From Biscogniauxia marginata (taxonomy: Eukaryota; Ascomycota; Sordariomycetes; Xylariales; Xylariaceae): a DNA stretch of 64,000 nucleotides. Location of the stretch: contig MU404155.1 in assembly GCA_022695795.1 (NCBI GenBank), positions 62,001-126,000 on the forward strand. Reading direction: 5' to 3'. The position numbers and the translations under genes were made by a program. The notes below the pieces were generated by a model. It ran no database searches, was not told the origin of the DNA, and saw only the letters and a list, made by a program, of their open reading frames with translations. Positions 21,041 through 31,654 of this stretch are shown in pieces. How positions within the stretch are numbered: position 1 is the first letter of the stretch; each line of letters starts with the position of its first letter.

Positions 21041-24000
21041 ATGTGAGCTTATCTTGCTGCCCCTGAATGATACCTATCCTTTGCGAGCTGCCCAACTCTT
21101 CAACCCCTTGCGATATAGGTTCGCTGATTCCTCCCCAGGAAGTTCGGCAAGCAGATACAGAAGCGCCAGCTTGATGTCCCAGAGTATGCGGCTAGTTTCG
21201 TAAATTACAAAGCCCTCAAAAAGGTAAACGCTTTGCCATCCTTTTTGGCCTACGTGCCCGAGGACGACTCCTCCCTTAGGGGTCAGAATAACATGCAAGC
21301 TTGTGCTCACGAAAGGAAGGCTTATGCCTCTTACCCTTGTGGCCATAACAAGATATCGCTGTTGAGATCCAGAATAGCATCACTAACACCCATCTAATAG
21401 CTCATCAAGAAGCTTTCTGCAACCCCGGTTTTGAACGCTCAACATGACCCCCAATTCCCTCCTACGCCGGTAGAAACGCAGGCCGCTTTACAAGCAAACA
21501 AAGCAAAATTCTTTTTCCAACTAGTAAGACATTGCCTTACTTTCCTTGGGTTGCTCTAGCAATATTGCGACGCAGGACATCGCTGATACCTTGCAGGAAC
21601 GAGAGCTAGAAAAAGTCAACGCTTTCTATCTCCAAAAGGAAGCTGAGGTATGTGGACATGCTACGCCTGGTTATGTGTAGTTATAACCATATGCTAACAG
21701 ACTGTTAGCTCAAAATCCGGCTCAAAACGCTGTTGGATAAGAAGCGAGTTCTCCAGTCTCGACAGGGGACCTCGAGACGATCTGCCAAATTCACTACTCT
21801 AGAGGAGGGATTCCAACAGTTTGCCACTGACCTAAATAAACTACAGCAATTTGTCGAGATTAATGGAACTGCTTTTTCCAAGATACTCAAGAAATGGGAC
21901 AAGACCTCCAAATCTAAGACGAAGGAGTTGTACCTCTCACGAGCTGTAGAAGTGCAGCCCTTCTTCAACCCTATCGTCATCAGCGAACTCTCAGATCAAG
22001 CAACGATCAGTCTTCAGGAGCTAGGTGCTTGGGCGGATGGCGACAATGTCACATTCGGGGGTCGTTCGGAGCATATGGTCAGTAGCCAACATCTACTCGG
22101 AACCGATGAAGGAGATGCAGACAGCTTGTTGCTCGACACTGCTATCACCGGAAACCTGGAATCCTTGAGAGATCTGCTCTCGAAAATGCAAGCTGCTTCA
22201 AGCGCGCTACCGGGGGCGGACATCTCATTGATGGAAAGGGTCACACGTACTTTCCTAGCTGCTATCCATGAAGCCCCGCGAGCATCCCTGGAGATTTTGT
22301 TAGAGACTGGGCTTGTCGATATTCGGTCTGAAGATGATATTAATGAGCGAAACTGCCTTCACCAGGCGACAATATATGGAAAATCATTCGTCTTGGGCAT
22401 TGGTCTTTCAGGCGGTGTTGCCGTAAATAGAACGGATGTCTATGGCCGGGTACCGCTCCACTATGCTAGTATGCATGGTCGGTTGGATATGCTTGAAGCT
22501 CTTCTTCAAGGTACAGCTCTCTTTTTCAAGTCGGTGACATTCTTGCTAATAGATTGTTTAGCCGATCCTGCCACCATTGATTTGATTGACCACGACAACT
22601 TTACTCCACTAATTCACGCAATAATCCATGGGCACTTTGCATGCGTTCAGCGGCTTCTAGCCATGTCGTCACGGTTAGATCCCGTATCAGAGTCGGACCA
22701 CATACCCCTCAATCTGGCATGCGAGCATGGCTCGGTTGATATCGTCGAGCTTCTCTTACAGCATGGCGCAAAGATACTGCCTGATGCTGAGGGGTTGTAC
22801 CCGCAGCACCTCGTAGCCCGCTCGGGTCAGACACCACAATTGCTTCGTCTCCTGAAGCAATACGGTGCTGACCTAGACCAAATCGATAAGCTATACGGGT
22901 GGACTCCACTTGTCCATGCCGCAAGCGAGGGGAATGTGCCTTGTCTACAAGAATTGTTGAGTGTTGGCGTTGACCTTAATATTGTCGATGAAAAAGGCCT
23001 CCCTGCTATGTATTATGCCGCCTGGGAAGGGCATTTAACTTGTATACAGCTACTTACACCATATCAAAAGGGGAAGACTGCAAGCCCTATGACAATGCAA
23101 GCTACCGGTCCGCTCCTAGGACCCATGAGTAGTGGAAGCGGGCCTATCCCTATGTCGTTGGACGCCGACGCCATCCCCGTGCTCGAATTGCCTCCGCCGA
23201 TCATACCCTTACGACGATACGGGCACAACTTCCTAGACAAAAAAACCGTCGTCCAACTGAGCTTCGAGGAGAATGGGGAGCCGCCCCTTTCATTCTTTCA
23301 TGATAGCAAATACCCTGCCGCCCGGCTTACTATCTCATCCAAGCTATCCGATCTCATCCCCAAAAACATAATTCTCCCTTTCCAAGAAGATACCCGACTT
23401 ATATCTTTCCAGGTCGATAATATCGACACGTTTACACTTGACTTTGACGTCTTTCCTACTTACGGCGCAAAAATTATAGCGAAGACCGTTGCTCTTCCAA
23501 CTACCTTTCGGGCGTCGTTGAGTAGTTCCGGGAGATGTTGTCTTCCACTATTTGACCCTCGGCTTAGAGCGATAGGCCAGATTACTTTTAATACCCAGGT
23601 GATTAGACCATTCCAAGGGGCTCCGCTGGAGATCACGGATTTCGAGACATACTGGAAAGCCACAAGCCAACTTGATCAAAACCCAACCATGTTCGTAACG
23701 GGTTCGAGTCTGTCTGGTGACTTTGTTCAATTATATGTCCAGCATACCTGCGATGGCATACCTGTCATTTGGCCATTATGGGTGATCCACTGTGGTGGTA
23801 TCGACATGCCGGTCTCACGTTTAACTTGCGAACAGTTTATGACTGTCACAGCGACTTCTTCGAGTCGGAGTCAGCTTTCGTCGATACCTATGCGGGGTCT
23901 TGAGAATATTGCCGAAGTACATCGTATCCTGACCACAGCTGGCGTCACTCTAGAACAAGCGTTATCATTACTCCCCACTTCCATGCATGTCAACCTCCAG

Positions 24001-24629
24001 ATCATATACCCATCCGAAGAGGAAGAAAGAAGGCTTGGGCTGGGGCCTACGGCGAACGTAAATAGCTTCGTTGATGCGATCCTGACGGTAGTATTTGATC
24101 ATGCAAGGGAACAGCGGGCGCAAAGGATATCAGCTCCCAACATTGTCAGATCAGTCGTCTTCAGCTCCTACAACCCAATGGTTTGCACAACATTGAACTG
24201 GAAGCAACCGAACTTTCCCGTGTTCCTGTGTAACGATCTCGGACGGGAAGAGGCCATGCCAGCCCCGGATGTGATCCAGAGCAGTGGCCGTAGGACGTTT
24301 TCTGTGAAGGAAGTTGTAAGAATAGCCCAAAACAACAACTTCATGGGAATGGTCTGTTGTTCTCGGCTCCTAGTAAGTTGCGTCCCGAGATCCCAAGAGA
24401 CTAGACTAGACAGGTCACAATATCGCTAACAATTACTCATTAGGACATGGTTCCGGCTCTCGTGGATGCGATCAAGTCTAACGGATTAGCATTGGTTGTC
24501 GATAAGTCGGCCGAAAAGTCGGGAGAGTCACATCCACTCGCGGATCCCTTCCCCCGCATACCCAAAGGCGTTGATGGACTGCTTAAGAGCAACGGAGTCC
24601 TGCGTTTTAATGAGTCGATAGATGTATAG
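21041..24629 (+). CDS. PHO81: Phosphate-pathway regulator Pho81/NUC-2 (SPX, ankyrin, GDPD-like)
   Basis: Seven exons are inferred: 21041-21042, 21139-21223, 21401-21523, 21597-21647, 21709-22510, 22562-24372 and 24444-24629, giving about 1019 aa, close to the size I expect for NUC-2. The start codon is split: AT at 21041-21042, then a GTGAGC...CAG intron, then G followed by KFGKQIQKRQ, the diagnostic SPX N-terminus. The SPX domain (residues 1 to about 200) includes RELEKVNAFYLQKEAE and the KILKKWDK basic patch that binds inositol pyrophosphates. Ankyrin repeats follow (about 270-500), then a C-terminal domain of the glycerophosphodiester phosphodiesterase family. Pho81/NUC-2 inhibits the Pho80-Pho85 (PREG-PGOV) kinase at low phosphate and so activates Pho4/NUC-1. 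The intron 22511-22561 (51 nt) is stop-free and in frame. Splicing it restores the family-like LLQADPAT junction. Confidence 0.9.
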
Positions 24630-24948
24630 GTATACGAGGCGACTAAATTTATATGCTGATAATCATAAATCAAGTTTTATGCCTGTTTGTTTATATACCC
24701 CCGAGCAACTAGTAGTGCCGGTGCTGTAGGGCTAATGAATTGGGCTATTTGGATAGTTTCCTCAGACTTGAAATGGCCAGTAGTAATATTATCCACTGTA
24801 TTAATAGGCAATGACTTATGGGGGTATCTTAATTGCCAACCAACCGAAGCTTCTTTCCATGGTGACCCGTCGAAAAAAAAAAATGAAATAGGTCTCAAGC
24901 AGGTGAATTCTTCGCAAGACGTCAATTTCCACTCCAACCTCCCCCCTG
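24630..24948. other. Convergent 3' spacer
   Basis: This 319-bp stretch lies between the stop codons of PHO81 and the four-TM protein and should hold both 3' UTRs. It includes an A9 run near 24875. Nothing else is recognised. Confidence 0.6.
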
Positions 24949-25815
24949 TCAAGCCCCTTTATAGTCGTAACGCAGACCAGCGAGCTCCCTCTCGGGATCC
25001 ACCCCGCCCATGACCATCTTGGCGGCCAGGACGACGGCGTACACGACGGCCGGCAGGTTGCCGAGCCCGACGTGACCCCAGCGGTCGGTCGCGGCGGACC
25101 GGCCGGCACCCGACAGCGCGCCCGTGAGGACCAGCACGGCGCACAGCGCCACGTTCAGGAACGGCAGGTACTGCTCCAGCGGCGAGCGCTGCTGGCCCGG
25201 GGTCCAGAACGGGATATCAACACCGCCACCGTCGCCGCCGCCGCCGCCGCCGCCGCCGCGCCTCTTCCGCCTACTGCTGCCCCACAGCGACAGCGCCGCC
25301 ATGGGACCCACCATCATAGCGGTCGTCGTCCGCGTCGTCGTCGTCGTCGTCCTCCTCCTCCTCCTCCCCCCCCCGCCGGCGACCCACGCGTCCAGGGCCC
25401 GCACCCCGGTGACGCCCGGCGGCAGCGCCCAGAGCATCCAGGCCGTGGAGGCCAGACTCGAGAGCCCGAGCACGGCGACGCAGAGGTCGGCTGCTGATAT
25501 CGACGGGGAGGGGGAGGGGGAGGGGGGGGAGCTCTGGTTGTCGCTGCCGCGGCGGAGGGGATGGAGTAGCACGAGCAGGTACGGTATCGTCGAGAGCAGG
25601 GGCACGCTCAGCAGGAAGAGCCGGAACTGCGCGTTGCGCGACTCGTTCTGTCGCGCCAGCGCGCGGATCAGGTCTTCTTGCTCTTGCTCGTCGAGGACCG
25701 TGGTGGCGTCGACGTTGACGTTGGCGTCGGCGTCGGCGGGAGAGGAGGGGGTGGAGGAGTCGCTCGGGTAGGCGAAGGTGCGGCGGAGGCGGGCGGTGGT
25801 GGTTTTGAGATCCAT
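24949..25815 (-). CDS. Putative four-TM membrane protein of unknown function
   Basis: This single-exon gene encodes 288 aa. I do not recognise a characterised family, although the N-terminal block (QEDLIRALARQNESRNAQFRLFLL) looks like a conserved fungal membrane protein. Four hydrophobic segments are visible at about residues 65-86, 108-130, 214-236 and 252-270. Between the second and third lies a low-complexity loop of Arg, Thr and Gly runs encoded by trinucleotide microsatellites (GTC/TCC and CGC repeats). The N-terminal 40 residues are Ser/Ala/Asp-rich and disordered. Third-position GC is very high compared with PHO81 next door. The intracellular membrane cannot be predicted. The antisense frame of 215 codons is a shadow. 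Confidence 0.72.
   Translation of the reverse strand: MDLKTTTARLRRTFAYPSDSSTPSSPADADANVNVDATTVLDEQEQEDLIRALARQNESRNAQFRLFLLSVPLLSTIPYLLVLLHPLRRGSDNQSSPPSPSPSPSISAADLCVAVLGLSSLASTAWMLWALPPGVTGVRALDAWVAGGGGRRRRRTTTTTTRTTTAMMVGPMAALSLWGSSRRKRRGGGGGGGGDGGGVDIPFWTPGQQRSPLEQYLPFLNVALCAVLVLTGALSGAGRSAATDRWGHVGLGNLPAVVYAVVLAAKMVMGGVDPERELAGLRYDYKGA
25233..25260. repeat. CGC trinucleotide microsatellite inside a coding region
   Basis: About nine CGC units on the plus strand encode part of the poly-Gly loop of the four-TM protein on the minus strand. Confidence 0.9.
25322..25374. repeat. GTC then TCC trinucleotide repeats and C-run inside a coding region
   Basis: Runs of GTC and TCC followed by nine C encode the Gly-Arg-Thr stretch of the four-TM protein. 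Length variation here would alter the loop, and changes not divisible by three would break the frame. Confidence 0.85.
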
Positions 25816-26764
25816 TATTTGTTTGTTGTCCTTTCTTTCTTTTCTTCTTCTTTTTTTGTTTTGTTTTTGGTTTCGATTTTTCGGGGGGAAACTCGTATTA
25901 GAAGGTGGTGGCTGATGGATCGCCGAGACAGATAAATGGTTGGTTATTTGGAGGGAGGGAGAGAAGGTCGATAGGTAGGTAGGTAGGATTCGTATGAAGA
26001 AGAGAGGAGGGGCGATGATGTGGTTAACGGTTCATGGTCGGTGGTGATGATGATAGCTTAGGCTGGGGGCAGCTCGGGTCGAATGGTAGGAGACTTGAAC
26101 GTAAGCTATGTGTAAGGTAGTGCGTTAAGGGTAATGTTGTAGACTTGTGTCTTTGAGTGTGGATGGGAACCTTAGGTAGGAAAGAGATTCACCGGTGACG
26201 TATGCTTCAATAGGTACCTAGGAAATGGTGGAAGGTTGACGCATGGATTGTGGCTGAAGCTACAGGATATTGTGGCTTGCAAGCTGTCGTGGCTTTGGAA
26301 GCTCCTACCTGATTGTACAACCCCTACCTCTCTGCCTCCTTAACGTAGCGATGATTATGGTTTGGTTACCGGTGTCTACAAGTAATTATTGGAAGCTTCA
26401 CTGTAAATTCATTAGAAGGGCTCGTCCTCATGATTAAGAAATATACCTCCCAGCGACCCCCTTTTTCTTCGGTCCCTGGCCTCCATTTTTATGGGTTTAA
26501 AGGGGGTGAGGTAGCTAGGGGATTCAGCGTCATTCAAGCACCTGAAGATGCCTTGATCGAAGAAACACCTAAGCAGTAAAAAAGGGGACCGTTGAACTGA
26601 TGTTGGCCGTTCCATGACTACTTAGTTTACTAAGCTCTACGCATTGACCGTATGCACAAGCTAGGTAATGTAAAGTGCTTCTAACCTCACAGCTGTACCC
26701 CTATTCATATATCCAGGGTATTACGCTGTTCACCTCGTCTTCTATAGCGTCCGTCAAATGAATT
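25816..26764. other. Spacer upstream of the four-TM protein and downstream of the DUF7580 gene
   Basis: The left part is the promoter of the four-TM gene, with T-rich sequence at 25830-25880 and a (TAGG)n run at 25972-25987. An AATAGGTACCTAGG word lies near 26210. The right end should be the 3' UTR of the DUF7580 gene. No gene is recognised. Confidence 0.55.
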
Positions 26765-26778
26765 TCAAGACATGGGCT

Positions 26779-28819
26779 TCATAACGCCGAGCACGAAGCA
26801 GGTTGCATTGCGAACGTGGCCTGCACGGGAGCGACCACGCCGCTGAAGAAGTGCCGCCGGAATTGTTGGAAGTCGAAGCTCTTCCTCGTGTCTAATCCCG
26901 GGAAACTCGCAACGTAGACACCGCTGGACCGCATAGCCATATGAGTTTCCCGCGTCCAGATATATCTTATCAAGTTGGCGATCCGCGATCTCATAGTCGT
27001 CGACAACCGACGGCTGCTTGCCGCCCGGTCCGGTGGGGTGGCTGCTCTGGCTCTCCTGTCGTAGCTGTTCGAATGATTTGTTCAAGCAAAGCTCGATCAA
27101 AAATATACCAAGACTAAAGAGAATTTTGTTACGTATTAGGCTGCTTTGATATGCGTGATCACCTAAAGGTGCAGCCGTTGGAGCCGCGCTTGAGGGACCT
27201 CTTCGCCCCGTAACCATGCTCCTCAAAACGTATGAAATAGTCGGACATTCGTTGGCGAGAAGTTCTAGATGACCCTTTTCTTCGACGAAAATTTGCAACT
27301 CGTCCTTCCCATTCCAGTCCTCGCTGTTTATCCACGGAGAACCGTACAGGCATAATAGTCCCCAGACAGTTGCTGCCGCGATAGAAAAACGCTGCCGTCT
27401 TGATAATAGTATTTTATCCTTGTCCGATAGGATTGATGCTACTGTAATCGTTTTCAGTGATTCACCATGGAGCAGTTTAGCATCCAAGGCGAAGTGCCTA
27501 TCATTTTCTTCTATACAGAATATTGACCTTTTCTGCCCTGTCTTCACGTTGTTAACGTATGAGCATAGACAAGAGACTAGACTTGGACTCTCAGCCGCGG
27601 TTTCTAGGGAGACTAAATCATGTTAGTTGATTGGTTGCGAGTTATCTCTAAGCAAACCACTACATGTACCAAAGGGGTAGCTTACTTGAGTTCTTATCGA
27701 CTAAGACGGGAACCACCAGTTGGCTTGATGGTCTCCATTCTTCCTTGAAACGTTTCCATCTCTCTGACCAAGAGCTAGGAAGAGGCTGTTGCTCTGTAAG
27801 GCGTTTTGGTTGATTATCAGGCATGATGTTCGACGTTAGTCTGGGTTCTTTGACTTCCACCGAAATCTGACACCATTGGCAACGGTGATTCGTAGTTGGC
27901 AAAACTAATTCAAAACTGGTCGGTGATGGGAACCTCTCATTGTGCCAATGTAGTTGCGATTTCCCACAATGGCCTTCACAACTACATCGCCATGTCTTCA
28001 TTAGAGCCTCGTGGACAATCTCCGCATTTTGTCTTATCAAATCGCATTGTTTCAGATTGAACCTGGCTTGGATCTCCTCAACTAGGGGATCAGATTCGTC
28101 CGAAACAACCTCAGGCTTCTGAAAAATATTTATTAGAGACGTGTTCCAATACTGTATGTAGCTCGTCAATCAATTGCTGTCTTTCACGGCGCCCGAAACT
28201 ACGTCTTATGCGTCGCCACTCCCAGTTGACACGTTCCGGTGAGCTATCAGTCCAGTTCGGCTAGGCCTAAGTCAGCAACAAAGATGAAAGGGTGTTTTAA
28301 TAGGAAGAATAAGAAATAGCCGCTAGATGGTATCGTTGGGTCTACCTTGCTAAATAGAGTCCAATGCTGGGTTGATCAGTTCCTAACATTGATGCTGATG
28401 ATATCGCGCCTGGAAGCTGTCCCGTACAACACTACGGCCTCAGGGACAGAAGCCCTCCCAAAGAAAATTTACTCAAAACGGTATAAAATACTTGCCTTGC
28501 CAGTAGATTCAACGTCTAATTTTTCAATCAGCTTTGCCACGACTTCTTCCATGCGATCAATGATACTGAGAAACTCAGATTTCTGAGGGTAGAGATCTCG
28601 GAGGTGTTCTTGAAGTTCCTGGAGAGATGGTTTCGTGAGCCCGATGCTTCGAAGAGCGATATTAAGTTGTTCTTGCTGTATAAAAACATTCATTCGGATA
28701 GTCGTGATGGTCGACTTGTATCTCCAATAGTCTCTGGCTGGATCTAGGCACCTCTTGTAATTGTCAAGGACGTACAATGCAATGGGAATGCCGCCTAGTA
28801 CAACTCCTGCAACCTCCAT
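26779..28819 (-). pseudogene. Frameshifted DUF7580-family gene
   Basis: The reading frames match, in order, the fungal DUF7580 family: an N-terminal block beginning MEVAGVVLGGIPIALYVLDN (exon 28819-28496), then WTDSSPERVNWEWRR and RRERQQLIDEL (exon from 28260), then QYWNTSLINIFQKPE and DESDPLVEEIQARF, and after an intron at 27685-27613 the C-terminal block with FSLGIFLIELCLNK and the FDFQQFRRHFFSGVVAPVQA end. Two breaks prevent one reading frame. At 28153-28160 a TACATACA duplication adds 4 nt between DEL and QYW. Near 26893-26905 (the CCCGGG segment) the frame shifts again between CEFPG and LDTRKSFDFQQ. The first intron (28495-28261, 235 nt) uses a GCAAGT donor, i.e. GC-AG. The cellular role of the family is unknown. 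Sequencing error is possible but two independent errors are less likely than decay. Confidence 0.8.
28153..28160. repeat. 4-nt tandem duplication causing a frameshift
   Basis: On the minus strand the bases read TACATACA. Removing one TACA gives GAG-CTA-CAG-TAT-TGG (ELQYW), which restores the DUF7580 frame. On the plus strand the duplicated unit is TGTA. Confidence 0.85.
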
Positions 28820-29308
28820 GATGTAGGTTTAGCGACGAATGTTGTAGTTTAAGCCCTTCCGATGTAAGAAAGTTTAGTCGAGGAAAGGTGTACAATATTT
28901 ACAAGACTCGTCATCGTAGTTATTCTACATCGGCTTTCTCGGCTGGTAATTGATACGGTAAAGGCGGCTATGAACATTTCTGCCCCAGCCTGGATGTATG
29001 CATGCTTACTTAACCCTCTACCGAACCGGGTTGTCATGCTGCTACTTAAGTGCCCTGGCACCTGACTTGTCTTCCACATGAATAAGATCTCCAACATCTG
29101 CCATGTGATCCTCATACCCGATCGAAGATGCTGTACAAATAACTGACTAGATTGCTTTGAAGAAACTTGGGTCTATAGATGAGATACTTTACATTCATCT
29201 CACTAGGATAATACCTAGAACTCATATCGCAAGCGTTGTCACCCCGAACTCATTATCTTAGATCGAACGAAGATTAACGTCAGCCCTACTCACAACTATC
29301 GGCATATC
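28820..29308. promoter_or_regulatory. Shared divergent promoter region of the two accessory genes
   Basis: The 489-bp spacer separates the start of the DUF7580 gene (minus) from the start of the plus-strand accessory gene at 29309. No clear motif stands out. An 88-codon minus-strand frame here is not protein-like. Confidence 0.5.
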
Positions 29309-30653
29309 ATGGACCTTGCAAACGAAATAACCTCCGCTAAGTCATTCCCCAACGCGGTCCTTCCAGAGCCATCTAGCTTCGAGGTTCGCGATAAATTTGA
29401 GCAGTGTCTCACCCTATACAAGGCTCTGTTACTGTCACTCGGCGAAGTTAACTGCCGTGTAGTAGCTCTTGGACAGGTTGACGTCCAGAGAGCCCTCGAG
29501 GAATATGGCCGTCTCAAGATATGGGGTCAACAGACAAAAGCGACACTTTCAACTCAAGGATCGGCTGGTTTGGACATGTCACTTCGCCACGAACCTCAAA
29601 TACGAGAGGGCTTGTTGGAAATATTAGCCCAAATTTCACACCAACTAGACCTTGGTAAGCTTTTCCGTTTTAGTTATAAGGGACAACAAGTTGGTTTCCT
29701 TTTTACTGCTTGAAGCCTTTGATAGGCATAGATAGGTCTCAGACCAACCTCGTGGATTACAGAAGACTAACTTTCCAGTAGCAATATTTATCACCCAAAA
29801 GGTTCCAGGCACCTACCTCAATCCATCGGATCAAGGGTCAGTCAGCAGCTTAAGTTCATCAAGTGAATACTCGTCGGACAGTTGTTCAGAAGGAGAAAGC
29901 GAAGCCCGACCTCGAGTTACCAAAATCGAAGTCTTGATGTCCCATATATTTGAGAAGATTCAGCTTCTCTATAATCTTGGAAGTTTGCTTCGCCGCCCTG
30001 GACTCTCAGGAAGATATTTGAAATCATCTAACAATACTACACTATCGCCTACAGAATTGTACGATTTACAATATGTGGAAGAGAAACTCCGCCAATGGAA
30101 GCGCGATTGTAATAGCTTTGACTGGAATTCACCAGAAGAAGAGAAAGGCGTCACAGAAGAAGAGATTAAATCGAGAGTGTCGGGAATTGATCTCAACAGC
30201 CCAACATCCATCCTTAGTCGAAGGTCCGCCAAGGCTAATTCACAACGGCGAAAGCAATTCAAGTACTGGGAGAAACATCCATATCAGGCACCACCAGACA
30301 AAACTCTAGATAAACAACCTGCTGTGTTCCCTGAAGCCAGAGATCCTGATGATGCAGATCAGCCATTTATCGAAGACACGGCTACAACGGTGAAAGCTTC
30401 AGAGAAAACGGGGACCCTATCGGTGAAAACGACCCCAACAGCACATAGTTTTTCGACTATTGCGAAGTCAGCCATTTTCGAACCAGCATCAAATAGTCAT
30501 ACTCGTACTATACACGCGGAATCAGTTCTGGCAGGGAAATCAACAACTAGGGTGCCCCCAGTGCCAGCCCATTCAGAGGCTCAATTTCAATGCCCCTGTT
30601 GTGGCATGAATTTGGATGGGTTCCTCATGAAGAATAGGATGACTTGGAAGTAG
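29309..30653 (+). CDS. Fungal-specific protein ending within a C2H2 zinc-finger start; probably truncated
   Basis: Two exons (29309-29654 and 29779-30653) with a 124-nt GTAAGC...CAG intron give 406 aa. The N-terminal ~140 residues (FEQCLTLYKALLLSLGE, RALEEYGRLKIWG, MSLRHEPQIREGLLEIL) resemble a helical domain that precedes zinc fingers, ankyrin repeats or NACHT modules in large fungal protein families. A Ser-rich linker, a second helical block (EVLMSHIFEKIQLLYNLGSLLRRPG), a YWEKHPYQ segment and a disordered region follow. The last residues begin a zinc-finger motif (FQCPCCGMNLDG) but a TAG stops the frame after TWK, where homologues as I recall them continue with a RHV...YVC segment. No continuing finger is visible downstream. 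It may be a truncated but expressed gene or a decayed one. Confidence 0.6.
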
Positions 30654-31654
30654 GTTCTTCCCAGGAGGGGGGGGGGGAGGCGTCTTAGTAGCGGTGGCGT
30701 GAGGCACTTTAAAAGACAGACCACTTCCAACACCAATTCTCTCACTTGGATTAATCGCGACAAATATGTACTTAGCTAGGTCAAGGGCAGATCCAGGAGA
30801 ACAGGAAAAAGTAAATGTAGTTGGTCACTTTGGACTAAATTTGCACAAGCCGACTCGAACAAGTTCCCTGATAAGCATGCCTAGGTATCTATCTCAAGAT
30901 CCGAGAATCCAAGTCAATCCTACGGGCTCGGATATAGGAATCGCGTCCCTACGTAAAACTAGTTAATGAGTCGAAGGAAGAAAGAAGAGCGAGAAAGCAA
31001 GAATCACATGCTCCTCGACTTGGCATATCCTCTGGACGAGCCCTGAGCTATGCTATGGAGCCGAGGGTGAAGTGGCAACAGGAAGACAATAAGAGAGTTA
31101 TGATCGAAACTTCTGCAGACTCGATAGCGCCATAGAGGATCGGAATCCTACCTTAAGTTGACTAACTAAACTAACGTCTTCCCCCCCCCCCCCCCCCCTT
31201 CTTTTCTAATTTACGTCAAACCGGGCTAATTAGGTACATGCTTACATACGGTAGTTAAGAAAGGATGAGACCGACGTCGAATCCTACGCTACGCTGCAAT
31301 ACGGATAAAAAAAAAGGAAGAAAAAAGCAAGCCACGGTTGCATCGGCATGAGTACCAAGTTAGACCAGTATGTGTGCCCAGTCTGCTAAAAGAAAACATT
31401 AAGTACGTAACGGGCAAAAGCCAAGGTTCCGCGTAGTGGGTTATATGTACGATACGTAAGCTAGCAGCTAGCCGGTGTTCTATGATCGAGGCTAACTAAC
31501 ATCCACGATACTATATAGATAGACCGACCTAGGCTAGGTAGAACCCACATCTATCTATCTGTCTTCACTACATTCCTTATATACATATCGAAAGAAAGAA
31601 AGAAAGAAACAATATTATTTTATCCTTACGAGAGAGATAATAAACCTAGTAATC
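30654..31654. other. Spacer with homopolymers after the truncated gene
   Basis: This kilobase contains a G10 run at 30667-30676, a C18 run at 31181-31198, an A9-rich stretch near 31308 and a GAAA-type repeat near 31590-31608 just before the methyltransferase start. No coding continuation of the zinc-finger gene is seen. The right part is the methyltransferase promoter and leader. Confidence 0.6.
31181..31198. repeat. C18 homopolymer
   Basis: Eighteen consecutive C on the plus strand in intergenic DNA. Such tracts are unstable and prone to sequencing error. Confidence 0.9.

Noticed and set aside
25124..25771. 215-codon plus-strand frame
   Set aside because: Antisense shadow of the GC-rich four-TM gene with no domain of its own.
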